63,219 nucleotides of DNA from positions 1-63,219 of the forward strand of contig NZ_LBFC01000001.1 in assembly GCF_001990485.1 (NCBI RefSeq). The letters are read 5' to 3'. Positions 8,873 through 17,623 of the stretch are shown piece after piece (positions within the stretch are counted from its first letter, which is position 1; each line of letters begins with the position of its first letter). This stretch comes from Thermosipho affectus. Lineage in GTDB: Bacteria > Thermotogota > Thermotogae > Thermotogales > Fervidobacteriaceae. The notes under the pieces are model-generated. The model searched no databases. It saw nothing but the letters and a program-made list of their open reading frames with translations, and had not been told where the DNA came from. The position numbers and the translations under genes are program-made.

Positions 8873-9694
8873 ATGAAAAAATTTCTTGTATTAAGTGGTG
8901 GCGCTGCAAGGGGGGCTGCTCATGTTGGGGTTATACGTGCGCTTGAAGAAAAAGGATTTGTTCCAGATGCAATAATTGGAGTAAGTATCGGAGCAGTTGT
9001 TGGTGCAGGATATGCTGTCTTAAAAGATTCAAAAAAACTTTGGGATTATTCTGAAAAAATTTACAAGAAATCATTTAAATTTTTCCCTATTATCTTTTCA
9101 TCAAATAGAAAATTTAATCGCCATTTTGCAAAGATAAGTTGTTATCATATGACAAATAAGGTTTCTGTTTTACCTTCAAAATTATATTTTAAAATTTTTG
9201 AAAAGGCTTTTGGGAAACTTTCTTTTGAAGATTTAAAGATAAAATTTTATGCTGTATCAAATGATTTGAAAAGTGGAAAAGTAATTATTCATTCTTCTGG
9301 AAAGATTATTGAGCCACTTAAAGCTTCCATGGCAATTCCAGGTATTTTTCCTCCAGTAGAATTTGAAGATAAAATTTTGGTAGATGGCGGGACAATTAAC
9401 AATTTACCAACAGATATTGCAAGAAAACTTGGAGCTGATTATATAATTGCAGTTGATTTGTCTGAAAATAATAAGAAAATAAAAATACCTAAAACTTCAA
9501 ATGATATACTTAATGTGATTAATCATATGTGTGGAAATAAGATTCTTTCATTTTTAATAAAAGAAGCCGATTTTATTGTTAGACCACCTGTTAATAATAT
9601 TGGAACATTTGAGTTTAAACGTAGTTTGGAAGTAATGGAAAAAGCATATAAATATACTAAAAAGATTGATCTTCCAAAGGAGATGTTGATGTGA
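8873..9694 (+). CDS. Patatin-like phospholipase (active-site residues intact)
   Basis: The protein is 273 residues from the ATG at 8873, chosen over an in-frame ATG at 8852 because GGAGG (8860-8864) sits 8 bases before it. It has the complete patatin signature: oxyanion loop LSGGAARG (7-14), nucleophile elbow GVSIG (36-40, Ser38) and the Asp of the dyad in VDGG (170-173). SMAIPGIFPP (152-161) is also family-typical. Bacterial members of the RssA/YchK type are cytoplasmic acyl hydrolases. Its stop overlaps the GTG of the next gene by four bases, so the two are translationally coupled. The lipid substrate is unknown. The family call is firm. Confidence 0.9.
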   Translation: MKKFLVLSGGAARGAAHVGVIRALEEKGFVPDAIIGVSIGAVVGAGYAVLKDSKKLWDYSEKIYKKSFKFFPIIFSSNRKFNRHFAKISCYHMTNKVSVLPSKLYFKIFEKAFGKLSFEDLKIKFYAVSNDLKSGKVIIHSSGKIIEPLKASMAIPGIFPPVEFEDKILVDGGTINNLPTDIARKLGADYIIAVDLSENNKKIKIPKTSNDILNVINHMCGNKILSFLIKEADFIVRPPVNNIGTFEFKRSLEVMEKAYKYTKKIDLPKEMLM

Positions 9695-10392
9695 GAATTC
9701 ATGTGGGAGGATATGGTTTACAAGGTTTAGCTGCAATTCCAGCTATTGAAAGATTTTTATCTCCCAAAGATAAAAATTTAGAGATAATAGCAAATGGTCT
9801 TGCTGGTTTTTATGCAATTTTGTTTGAAAATTTTGGAAGTGAAAAAGCAATAGAGAAAATAAATAGTTTTGTAAAAAAATTTGAAAGTACTTTTTGGATC
9901 ATAGATAGAGTACAAAAAAAAGAAAAGATTGACAAAAGAAAATCAAGAAAAAATAAAATAAAATACTGTATTCTTTGGAGTACTTCTATAGCGATTCATA
10001 AATGGAAAGAAGTTGAGGAGTTTTTAGGTGGTTTAAATGAAGACACGTGTGTTAAAGCTGAGGTAATAAACCTTGAAAAGCAAACAGTAGAACTTTATGA
10101 GGGCTCTTCTTATAATGTCGCAAAAGCCTGTCTTGCTTTTCCAGGAGTTTTTCCGCCTTTTAAAAGAAAATATATTAATACAACATATCTTTCACAAATA
10201 CCTGTTTCATTTATAGAAGATGGCGATATAGTAGTATTGAACTTTCGTGATTTATCTCAAATTAAATTTGAAAGTGCCAGCGAAATTCTTCTTCAGGCAA
10301 TGGAATGTAGGATGATTGAATTTGCAAAAAGAGTGCTAGAATCAAAAAATGTGGAGAAAATTGATATTAACCAACAAATTACAAAATTATAA
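9691..10392 (+). CDS. Patatin-like pseudoenzyme lacking the catalytic serine
   Basis: The 233-residue protein starts with GTG overlapping the preceding patatin stop (GTGA), after the site AAAGGAGA. It appears to be a degenerate homologue of its neighbour. GGYGLQGLAAIPAIE (6-20) aligns with the glycine-rich oxyanion loop, ANGLAG (34-39) sits where GxSxG should be with Leu37 for the serine, ACLAFPGVFPPF (146-157) matches ASMAIPGIFPPV of the first protein, and EDGD (176-179) replaces DGG. The central part is more basic (QKKEKIDKRKSRKNK). I infer it binds and regulates the active patatin, or binds lipid itself. The alignment is by eye; overall similarity is low outside these motifs. Confidence 0.7.
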   Translation: MRIHVGGYGLQGLAAIPAIERFLSPKDKNLEIIANGLAGFYAILFENFGSEKAIEKINSFVKKFESTFWIIDRVQKKEKIDKRKSRKNKIKYCILWSTSIAIHKWKEVEEFLGGLNEDTCVKAEVINLEKQTVELYEGSSYNVAKACLAFPGVFPPFKRKYINTTYLSQIPVSFIEDGDIVVLNFRDLSQIKFESASEILLQAMECRMIEFAKRVLESKNVEKIDINQQITKL

Positions 10393-10489
10393 CTATATTT
10401 CTTTTTTTCTTTACTTTTTCCCTCCTTTACTTTAGGCTATATCATTTATCTATCGTTTAAATAAAAAAACAATAGGGTATTACTCTAAT

Positions 10490-11560
10490 TTATTTGTGGC
10501 CTTTTATTAATACCATACTTATATCATCTTTTTGGTAAATATCTATATTTTTTTTCATAGCTTCTTCGTATATTTTCTTCAAATCTTGGGTATTGCTAAA
10601 TAATTTTTCTAATCCTTTTGATGTTAGCATATCTTTTTTAGAAATTTTCAATTCTGTTATTCCATCTGAGTAAAATAGAATCTTTTTATTTTTGAGATCT
10701 ATAATTGTTGGGTCGATTTTGGAGTTAATAAGCCCCATCCCCACGGGAAATGTTCGAGAAACTTCTATAATCTTTGTTTTATTGTTATCAAATATAATTG
10801 GATCAGGATGTCCACAACTTATTATTTTTATTTTGGTTCCTTCAAGCTTCCCTATTATAGCTGAAAAATAATTTTGTTCACAAATTTGTTCAGCGTGTTT
10901 TTCTAGTATAATAGGAAGTTCACTGATTGATAATTTGTCATCTTCAAGTATTGAATCTATTAAAAGTTTTATGGAAGTAGAAAGTAGTGCTGCTGCAAGC
11001 CCATGACCACTTATATCTATTAACATAATCCACGGTTTTTTGTAATATATTAAATCCCCACCAAGAACATTAGAAGGATAATATACAAATTCTACTGTAT
11101 CATCTTCTTTTGGTAATAGAGCTTGTTGAATTTCAAAGGCTTTTGAAAGTTCCCTATCAGCTATTGAAGCATCTTCAAACATCTCTATTGCTCCGATAAC
11201 ATTTCCATTATCATCTTTTAAAGGCATAGCATATACACTTACAGGTATTCTATTCCCTTGTTTGGTCAGGGAATATACAGCAAATGGTACTCTAAAATAT
11301 TTTTTATTTTTTATTGACATAACAAGTGGGCATAAATCTGTACGACATACAACTATACCGTTTCTGTCTATATGTTTGAGTATATTGTTTGAGCAAGATC
11401 TTCCAACAACTTCTTCCATGCCATATCCAATAAGTTTTTCAGCTGCTTTATTCCAAAATTGTATATTTCTGTTTGTATCAACTACATATGCTGGAATGTC
11501 TAAGCTTTTAAGCCAATCCATTATCTTGTATTCTTCTAAGAGTTTTTTAAAATTTATCAT
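10490..11560 (-). CDS. PAS sensor - SpoIIE/PP2C-type serine phosphatase
   Basis: The 356-residue cytoplasmic protein has a PAS domain at about 15-135 and a PP2C-like SpoIIE phosphatase domain at about 145-356. The phosphatase metal-binding motifs are present: VLGGDLIYY, DISGHGLAAAL and LFYSDGITE. Such proteins (RsbU/RsbP type) dephosphorylate anti-anti-sigma proteins in partner-switching control. The PAS domain carries three cysteines in CSNNILKHID and CRTDLCP, a subtype also seen in some diguanylate cyclases, possibly a ligand or redox site. No STAS or kinase partner is in the window. The ATG follows AAAAAGGAGCGG. It is monocistronic and convergent with the patatin pair. Confidence 0.87.
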   Translation of the reverse strand: MINFKKLLEEYKIMDWLKSLDIPAYVVDTNRNIQFWNKAAEKLIGYGMEEVVGRSCSNNILKHIDRNGIVVCRTDLCPLVMSIKNKKYFRVPFAVYSLTKQGNRIPVSVYAMPLKDDNGNVIGAIEMFEDASIADRELSKAFEIQQALLPKEDDTVEFVYYPSNVLGGDLIYYKKPWIMLIDISGHGLAAALLSTSIKLLIDSILEDDKLSISELPIILEKHAEQICEQNYFSAIIGKLEGTKIKIISCGHPDPIIFDNNKTKIIEVSRTFPVGMGLINSKIDPTIIDLKNKKILFYSDGITELKISKKDMLTSKGLEKLFSNTQDLKKIYEEAMKKNIDIYQKDDISMVLIKGHK

Positions 11561-11647
11561 ACTATCCGCTCCTTTTTCATAAGAATAATTTTAAAAAAAT
11601 ATTTATCCTCAAATTAAGAATATCATATTTTTTCCTATTTAAAAACA

Positions 11648-11667
11648 ACTTCTAAAAACTTCTAAAA
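11648..11667. repeat. Two tandem 10-bp direct repeats upstream of the secreted-protein gene
   Basis: ACTTCTAAAA occurs twice head to tail at 11648-11657 and 11658-11667. A TATAAT at 11705-11710 lies about 40 bases further on, before the gene at 11754. The position just upstream of a promoter fits an activator site, but in such A+T-rich DNA chance is possible. Confidence 0.35.
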
Positions 11668-11753
11668 CATGGAATTTAATTTAAGATTTGGTAATATAAA
11701 GTGTTATAATAAAAACAAGTACTGTTAATATAAATACATAAAGGAGTGATATA

Positions 11754-12371
11754 ATGATAAAAAAGTTTGTATGGTTATTGACAATTTATTCCATAATTGT
11801 ATTTCCAATTGATGTTTACTATGAATTAATTGTACCAAATAAAACTGAAGACACTGTTCAAGAATTATATAACTTTATTTTGGAAAATGACCCTAAAATT
11901 TCGCTTACTGATTACGGAATCACTAGAAAAAGTTATGAGTATTTATATTCTCCATATCATGAAAAATTTCAAAAACATGTGTTAACTATTCTAGATTATT
12001 TTTTGTTCAAAGAAGTTAATTCTGAATATGTTTTACCACTAAATTTTATTGAAGAATTTAAGATTCAAGGTGATATTTACTTGTACTGTATATTGCTGTT
12101 CAACAAAGATTTAAAAGTTATTACAAAATCATTTAATACATATGCATTCGATGAAAATGGTACCATATCTTCTGATGCATTGAGTATTTACAATTCTTTG
12201 ATTGAAATTGTTAAAAAAATGTTTGAAAATGATCCACCTATAAATTATAACATTGATAATATTTTACTAACTTTATATTTAGATATTTCTGAAAAAGGTA
12301 AGGCAATTTTGGAGGTTATTTTTATTTCAAAAACAAAGAAAAATATGGGGTTGCTTTATTTTATAATGTAG
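11754..12371 (+). CDS. Unknown protein with N-terminal signal/anchor segment
   Basis: This 205-residue protein is not recognised. The first 20 residues (KKFVWLLTIYSIIVFPIDVY) look like a signal peptide or membrane anchor; there is no lipobox. The rest is mixed alpha/beta with many aromatic residues and no cysteine-rich or obvious catalytic motif. It may be exported. A good site AAAGGAGTGATATA precedes the ATG and TATAAT lies at 11705-11710. It stands alone between the divergent phosphatase gene and convergent rmuC. A weak hairpin (AACTT...AAGTT) without a T-run follows at about 12380-12421. Confidence 0.65.
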   Translation: MIKKFVWLLTIYSIIVFPIDVYYELIVPNKTEDTVQELYNFILENDPKISLTDYGITRKSYEYLYSPYHEKFQKHVLTILDYFLFKEVNSEYVLPLNFIEEFKIQGDIYLYCILLFNKDLKVITKSFNTYAFDENGTISSDALSIYNSLIEIVKKMFENDPPINYNIDNILLTLYLDISEKGKAILEVIFISKTKKNMGLLYFIM

Positions 12372-12461
12372 TTATACATTGAACTTTAATTTGTTTGTTA
12401 ATCTCAAACAATTTTGAAGTTTGATTTGTTCATGATTATGATACATATTTTTGTAAATCAC

Positions 12462-13589
12462 TTATTTTGCTTCACTTACGGTGTTTTTTCCTTTTGCCAC
12501 ACCTTTTCGAATATCCTCATTTGCATTCCTGATAGTAGTTAAAGCCCTCTCTATTGTATCAGTTTTTTTGCTTATCTGTTCAAGCAATTGAATTAAAGTT
12601 TCTATAATTTGTTTGTATTTACCTATATCTCCTTCTTCATTTAATTTTACATATCTATCTTGTAAAGTATGGGCTACAACAAATACATCTTTATAGCTAC
12701 AAATATATACTTTATTCTCCTTTCCCATTTCAATAAGTTCTGGAGCGAGATCAAGGATTGATTCTGGAACTACTAAGATACAACTATCAATTGTATTTAC
12801 AAGATTTTGATATTTTTGTATTCTTTGTATTTCTTTCTTTACTTTATTTATTATCTCTTTTTTTAGTTTTTCTCTTAAATTTATATCTTCTTCTTCATTA
12901 TACTTTTCTAAAATCTCAAATATGTCGGGTAATTTTGAATCAATTGGAATATATTTACCATCTCCCAAATCCCAAGCAAATTCAACTTCTCCGTTTTCTG
13001 TTTTTAGATTTGCTTTTATTAATCCCACTTTTATTGATTCCTTAATTGCATCTTTTAATAATATTTCTCCTGTTATACCACGAGTCTTTGTTCCTGAAAC
13101 TGCTTTTGTGAAAATAGAAATCATTCTTTTCATATCCTCTATCTGAGCATCTCTTCTTTTTTCAATTTCCTCTCTTGACTTTCCTTGTTCAATTAAAAAT
13201 TGTTCAGTATTTTTTCTTTGTTCTTCAAAAAAATTTTTCATTTGTTCAACAAGTTCAGAAATTCTTTTATCTTTTTGCTCATCAATCATTATCGTTTTCT
13301 GGGTTAATTCTGAAAATAACTTATGAGTATTTTGAATAAATTCATTTAACCTTTTTTCTCTTTCTTCATCTAATTTTTCTTTTTGTTTTACAGCCTCAAA
13401 TCTTGATTTTTCAATTTCTTCATATTTTGCTTTTAATTCAGCAATTTGAATTGAAAGATTATTTATAATGGAAAGCTGATTAGAAAAATCTTCAGATTTT
13501 TTATCTCTTTTTCCCAAAATATAACCAAATTTATATCCAATAAAAATACCGATTAGCAAACTTATCATAGCAACAAAAACGTAATTCAT
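12462..13589 (-). CDS. rmuC: RmuC family DNA recombination protein
   Basis: The 375-residue protein starts with a membrane helix (about 3-22, ending GYKFGYILGKRDKK), continues with a charged coiled coil (about 30-150), and then has the RmuC domain (about 160-345) with GITGEILLKDAI, the IPIDSKLP motif and CILVVPESILDLAP. RmuC limits rearrangements at inverted repeats and carries a nuclease-like core; its biochemical action is not settled. Length and domain order are typical. The ATG follows GGAGAG. It is single-gene and convergent with the unknown secreted protein. Confidence 0.88.
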   Translation of the reverse strand: MNYVFVAMISLLIGIFIGYKFGYILGKRDKKSEDFSNQLSIINNLSIQIAELKAKYEEIEKSRFEAVKQKEKLDEEREKRLNEFIQNTHKLFSELTQKTIMIDEQKDKRISELVEQMKNFFEEQRKNTEQFLIEQGKSREEIEKRRDAQIEDMKRMISIFTKAVSGTKTRGITGEILLKDAIKESIKVGLIKANLKTENGEVEFAWDLGDGKYIPIDSKLPDIFEILEKYNEEEDINLREKLKKEIINKVKKEIQRIQKYQNLVNTIDSCILVVPESILDLAPELIEMGKENKVYICSYKDVFVVAHTLQDRYVKLNEEGDIGKYKQIIETLIQLLEQISKKTDTIERALTTIRNANEDIRKGVAKGKNTVSEAK

Positions 13590-13686
13590 AAAACACTCTC
13601 CTTTTTTAATATGTTTTGACTTAATTTTACCATAAATGTTTGATATAATTTAGAAAGGAATAAATTGAAAACAAGGAGGGGCTTTC

Positions 13687-14550
13687 ATTTTCAAAGTAAC
13701 TATTTCTGGCTTATTTATGGCTTTTATATTCGGATTGTCGTTTCTTTTTACAAAAAATGCCCTTGATTATACTTCCCCGATGAACTTCATAGCAATTCGA
13801 TTTACGATTGCTAGTTTGTTTTTGTTCTTTCTTTCTATTTTTAAAATAATTTCCTTGCAAAGAAAAAATTATTTTAAATTATTAATTGTATCTTTATTTC
13901 AACCGATTTTATATTTTATATTCGAAACCTCCGGGTTATTATACATTCCATCCTCTGAAGCGGGGATTTTAATCGCTTCAATACCTATTTTTATAACATT
14001 TTTAACTCCTATTGTTTTAAAAGAAAAAGTACATAATATGAACTTTTTATTTGTTTTCTTAAGTTTTTTTGGAGTTCTACTAATAATTGGTTTTAACAAT
14101 TTTAAAGGAAACATTAAAGGGGATTTGTTGATACTTTGTGCTGTTTTTTCGGCAACTTTTTATAACTTCACTTCAAGAAAATTTTCAAAAGAATTTCAAC
14201 CGGTTGAAATAACTTTTTTTATGATGATTATCGGTGCCATCTTTTTTAATGCATTGGCAATTATAAGAGGAGAACTTGATTATACAGTACTAACAAATAT
14301 TCATGTATTGATCGCGGCTTTATATCTAGGTATTCTATCTTCTTCTGTAGCATTTTTCCTTGTCAATTATATGCTTTCTAAGGTATCACCTACGCAGTCA
14401 TCAATTTTTGCTAATTTAACTACTGTTACATCTGTTTTGGCAGGTGCTTTATTTAGAAACGAACAAATAACTTTGAAACACATAATAGGAATGACGCTTA
14501 TTATATTAGGTGTTTGGGGAGTAAATTATTATAAGTATAATAATTCTTAA
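13687..14550 (+). CDS. EamA/DMT-family transporter, probably starting at ATT
   Basis: This is an EamA permease with about ten membrane helices in two repeats, e.g. AFIFGLSFLFTKNA in helix one and the C-terminal IIGMTLIILGVWGVNYYK. The first ATG (13717) lies 37 bases beyond the only Shine-Dalgarno sequence, AAGGAGGGG (13673-13681), and removes half of helix one. An in-frame ATT at 13687 is correctly spaced from that site and adds MFKVTISGLF; an in-frame TGA at 13666 closes the frame upstream. I therefore place the start at ATT, a rare but known initiator. An extended -10 (TGATATAAT) lies near 13645. Substrate unknown. The alternative is the 277-residue form from 13717. Confidence 0.75.
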   Translation: MFKVTISGLFMAFIFGLSFLFTKNALDYTSPMNFIAIRFTIASLFLFFLSIFKIISLQRKNYFKLLIVSLFQPILYFIFETSGLLYIPSSEAGILIASIPIFITFLTPIVLKEKVHNMNFLFVFLSFFGVLLIIGFNNFKGNIKGDLLILCAVFSATFYNFTSRKFSKEFQPVEITFFMMIIGAIFFNALAIIRGELDYTVLTNIHVLIAALYLGILSSSVAFFLVNYMLSKVSPTQSSIFANLTTVTSVLAGALFRNEQITLKHIIGMTLIILGVWGVNYYKYNNS

Positions 14551-14571
14551 TAATTCTTAGGACCAATTAAT

Positions 14572-16302
14572 TTATTTTAGATAAACTGTTATCTCGTTGG
14601 ATAAGCTTCCAGCTTCAGGAATTTGTTTATAAACATAGATTCCTTTTCCAACAAATTTTATTTTGAAGAATTTTTCTAATACCAATATTTGCCTTAAATT
14701 CCATCCTTTTACATTTGGTACAATGCCAGGAGTTACAAAGATATAATTCTCATTTTTGGTGTAATAATCTTTTACAACTTTTATAAGTTCGGAAAAAAGT
14801 GGAGCAGCAACTTGACTTGATAGCCCATAACCTTTGGGATTTCTAACCCAAACCATTCCCGTATATAAATTATCTTTAATCGAAAATCCTCCTAAAAAAG
14901 TCATCATATATTCCTTATTTCCCGGCTTTATTTGACTGGTACCAGTTTTTCCTAGTATATCAATTCCAGGTACTTTTGCTAATTTTCCCGTACCATTTTC
15001 TATAACATCTCTTAGAAATTCTTTAACTAATTTTGCAGTTTTTGAAGTTATTACTCTATATCTTTTCTGATATGAATCAAGTACGATAGTTGGCGATATG
15101 TATATACCATCATTCAAAATACTGTTAAAAGCCGTAATTAATTGAATTGGAGTTACACCTATAGAATAACCAATAGGTAAATAAGCCCAATCTACTTTCG
15201 ACCAGTTTTTAGGATTTTTTAGGATTCCTTTAATTTCTCCTGGAAGTTCTATATTAGTTAATTCTCCAAAATTAAATGTTTTAAAAATTTTATATAAAGT
15301 TTCTTTTCCAAATTTACTTACTAATTTATCAGAAGTTTTTACCGCAGCAATATTACACGATTCAGATATTGCTTTTTTCAAATTTATTAGTCCATGTGGG
15401 TGTATGTCTGTAATTTTTATACTTAAATTTTTTTCAGGATAAATATAACCATTGCATAGGAATGTTGAATCTTTTGATATAACTCCTAAATCTAAAGCTG
15501 CTGCATAAAATATTGGCTTAATTGCTGATCCTGGTTCAATATATCCCATTGTGTAATCTGGCCAGGAATTTGTAGTTACTAGTGATTTTATTCTACCAGT
15601 TTTTGTTTCCATTAAAATTATTCCTACGCTTTCAGCATTATATTTTTTTTTAGCTTTAGTTGCTAGCTTGTAAATATTTTTTTGTAAGAGAGAATCTATT
15701 GTCAATTTTAAATTATTTCCATTTTTAGGAGGTATATATTGGGTTATAGTTCCATTTTTATTAAACTGACCAGAAAATTTGAATATAATTTTTCCATTTT
15801 TCTTTCCTTTTAGATAAGAATTATATACTTTTTCAATTCCGCTAATTCCATTAGAAGAATTTACCTTTCCAATTATCATGTCCATACCATAGTTTAAAAG
15901 CGAAATTCTCTTAGAACTGATTGATATATTAACAAACTTTCTCAAGTTGCTTGGAATTTTTCTTTTAATATCATCGATGTCATATGCTTCACCAATTTTA
16001 TTAAATTCTTTGTTAAAATCTATTTTTACACCAAATCGACTTTCTAAAAGTTTTAAATCAAAATCCAATGAAGGATTATAAAATCTTTTAAAAAAACGGG
16101 TGTCAAAGTATGCTACATAATATGGAATGCTCGTTGAAAGGAGGTTTTCATTGCAATCAAAAATCTTCCCTCTTAATGAAGGAATACTTAATTCTAAAAC
16201 TTCTTCACTATTAGTATTGTTAATTTTAAATAAGCTGAGCATCTCTATGAAAATTATTACAGTTAGAACTATGTATATAAAAATTACTCTAGAGTTTTTC
16301 AT
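14572..16302 (-). CDS. ftsI: Penicillin-binding protein, FtsI/PBP2 class B transpeptidase
   Basis: The 576-residue septal transpeptidase has an N-terminal membrane helix (6-26), a dimerisation domain beginning with SLRGKIFD, and the transpeptidase motifs SAIK (259-262, acyl-Ser259), SCN (315-317) and KTG (452-454). A PASTA-like C-terminal segment (from about 520, FVTPGIVPNVKGWNLRQI) is present. It crosslinks septal peptidoglycan outside the inner membrane. Its ATG overlaps the ftsL-like stop by four bases, and the rsmH-ftsL-ftsI order is that of the division/cell-wall cluster. SpoVD-type naming is possible but no sporulation is expected here. Confidence 0.92.
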   Translation of the reverse strand: MKNSRVIFIYIVLTVIIFIEMLSLFKINNTNSEEVLELSIPSLRGKIFDCNENLLSTSIPYYVAYFDTRFFKRFYNPSLDFDLKLLESRFGVKIDFNKEFNKIGEAYDIDDIKRKIPSNLRKFVNISISSKRISLLNYGMDMIIGKVNSSNGISGIEKVYNSYLKGKKNGKIIFKFSGQFNKNGTITQYIPPKNGNNLKLTIDSLLQKNIYKLATKAKKKYNAESVGIILMETKTGRIKSLVTTNSWPDYTMGYIEPGSAIKPIFYAAALDLGVISKDSTFLCNGYIYPEKNLSIKITDIHPHGLINLKKAISESCNIAAVKTSDKLVSKFGKETLYKIFKTFNFGELTNIELPGEIKGILKNPKNWSKVDWAYLPIGYSIGVTPIQLITAFNSILNDGIYISPTIVLDSYQKRYRVITSKTAKLVKEFLRDVIENGTGKLAKVPGIDILGKTGTSQIKPGNKEYMMTFLGGFSIKDNLYTGMVWVRNPKGYGLSSQVAAPLFSELIKVVKDYYTKNENYIFVTPGIVPNVKGWNLRQILVLEKFFKIKFVGKGIYVYKQIPEAGSLSNEITVYLK

Positions 16303-16562
16303 TTCAAGGTTTCAGATCCAACCATTAATGCTTCTATGTTTTTGTTTATGTTGATTATTTTCCTATTTAATTCTAAAGTTTCCCTTTTAAACGCCTCTTT
16401 CTGAATTTGAATTTCCAAATTCAATCTTGAATAATGGAGAGAAATGGCAAAAGATAGAATTACCAAAATAACAGGAATTGTAACAAAAAAAACAAATTTA
16501 AAAAATTTAGATAATCTAATACTAACTTCTTTACTTCGCTTCGCTTGTACACTAACAGCCAT
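16299..16562 (-). CDS. FtsL-like small bitopic division protein
   Basis: The 87-residue protein has a basic N-terminal cytoplasmic tail, one membrane helix (about 22-45, FVFFVTIPVILVILSFAISL) and an extracytoplasmic coiled coil (about 48-80). Size, topology and the position between rsmH and ftsI match FtsL, which links FtsB/FtsQ to the septal synthase. Sequence conservation in this family is low, so the call rests on context and topology. The start follows AAGGGGGGAAC, and its end overlaps ftsI (ATGA). Confidence 0.8.
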   Translation of the reverse strand: MAVSVQAKRSKEVSIRLSKFFKFVFFVTIPVILVILSFAISLHYSRLNLEIQIQKEAFKRETLELNRKIININKNIEALMVGSETLK

Positions 16563-16574
16563 AATGTTCCCCCC

Positions 16575-17450
16575 TTAAATACGCTCCGCTACTCTCAATT
16601 TTGCACTCCTTGCTCTAGGATTACTTTTTATTTCATCTTCACTAGGCTTGATTGGTCCTGCTATTTGCTTAAGAAATTTCGAGTTTTTAATAAAGTGCTT
16701 AACTATTCTATCCTCCAGTGAATGAAATGATATTATAGCCAATCTCCCTCCTATCTCTAAAAGCTCTTCAGCATTCTTTAACAATTGTTCTATATTTTTT
16801 AATTCTTTATTTACTTCTATTCTTATTGCTTGAAAAGTTTTTGTTGCAAAATGTCTCCTTCTTTTTCTAAGTTCAGCTGGTGGTAAAGCCTTTTGGATTA
16901 CTTCAACTAATTCTCTAGTTGTGTTTATCGGTCTGTTATTTACAATTGATTTTGCAATACGCCTCGAGAATCTTTCTTCGCCATATCTAAAAATAATATC
17001 TGCAAGTTTTTTCTCTGAGTATGAATTAACAATATCGTGGGCACTTGTGGTTTGTTCCAAATCCATTCGCATATCTAAAGGTTCATCTCTATTAAAAGTG
17101 AATCCCCTATCTTCAGCCTTTAACTGATATGTTGAGATACCTAAATCTGCAAGAATACCTGAAACTCTTTCAATTTCCATAGTTTTCAATATCAATGGAA
17201 GGTCAACATAGGAGGCTTTTATGAGGGTGACATTACCAAACCCTTCAAGTCTTTGCCTTGCAAGTTCCAAAACTTCGAAATCAACATCAAAACCAATAAT
17301 ACGAGAGTTTGGACACTTATTGGCAATTAAAGCAGTATGTCCACCTTCTCCAACTGTACAATCCACGTATATTCCATTATCGTTCCATATAAGGTAACTT
17401 ATAACTTCTTGTGGCAAAACCGGAATATGCTTATCATTGTATTTTCTCAT
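16575..17450 (-). CDS. rsmH: 16S rRNA (cytosine1402-N4)-methyltransferase RsmH
   Basis: The 291-residue SAM-dependent enzyme (old name MraW) has the diagnostic start KHIPVLPQEVI and the SAM motif DCTVGEGGHT (30-39). GILADLGISTYQL and RDEPLDMRMD, and the C-terminal IISFHSLEDRIVKHF, are near-invariant in the family. It N4-methylates C1402 in the ribosomal P-site region. It opens the rsmH-ftsL-ftsI operon, 12 bases before ftsL. The ATG follows a purine-rich AGCGGAGCGGAGAG. Length is slightly short compared with the usual 300-315. Confidence 0.96.
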   Translation of the reverse strand: MRKYNDKHIPVLPQEVISYLIWNDNGIYVDCTVGEGGHTALIANKCPNSRIIGFDVDFEVLELARQRLEGFGNVTLIKASYVDLPLILKTMEIERVSGILADLGISTYQLKAEDRGFTFNRDEPLDMRMDLEQTTSAHDIVNSYSEKKLADIIFRYGEERFSRRIAKSIVNNRPINTTRELVEVIQKALPPAELRKRRRHFATKTFQAIRIEVNKELKNIEQLLKNAEELLEIGGRLAIISFHSLEDRIVKHFIKNSKFLKQIAGPIKPSEDEIKSNPRARSAKLRVAERI

Positions 17451-17520
17451 ACTATCTCTCCGCTCCGCTATACTTACACATTGTAAAGAATAACATATGT
17501 ATTTTTAAATTCAAAATTAA

Positions 17521-17556
17521 AAGAAAAAAAGACTAAGTGCATTTAAGCACTTAGTC
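17521..17556 (-). terminator. Rho-independent terminator of the purine operon
   Basis: GACTAAGTGC (17531-17540) and GCACTTAGTC (17547-17556) form a perfect 10-bp stem with a 6-base loop. On the minus strand it is followed by a run of seven T. It lies 67 bases after the amidohydrolase stop. Confidence 0.85.
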
Positions 17557-17623
17557 ATGGTAATTTGGATAATTTTAAAATATAAAAACAATAGTATACA
17601 TAATTATTACGATAATATTTCAT

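Noticed and set aside
12380-12421. Hairpin after the unknown secreted-protein gene as a terminator
   Set aside because: The stem is imperfect and A+T-rich and is not followed by a T run.
16580-17470. CGCTCCGCT-like short repeats at the end of rsmH and before its start
   Set aside because: On the coding strand they are AGCGGAGCG: one is part of the Ala-Glu-Arg codons, the other the ribosome-binding region; only two copies.
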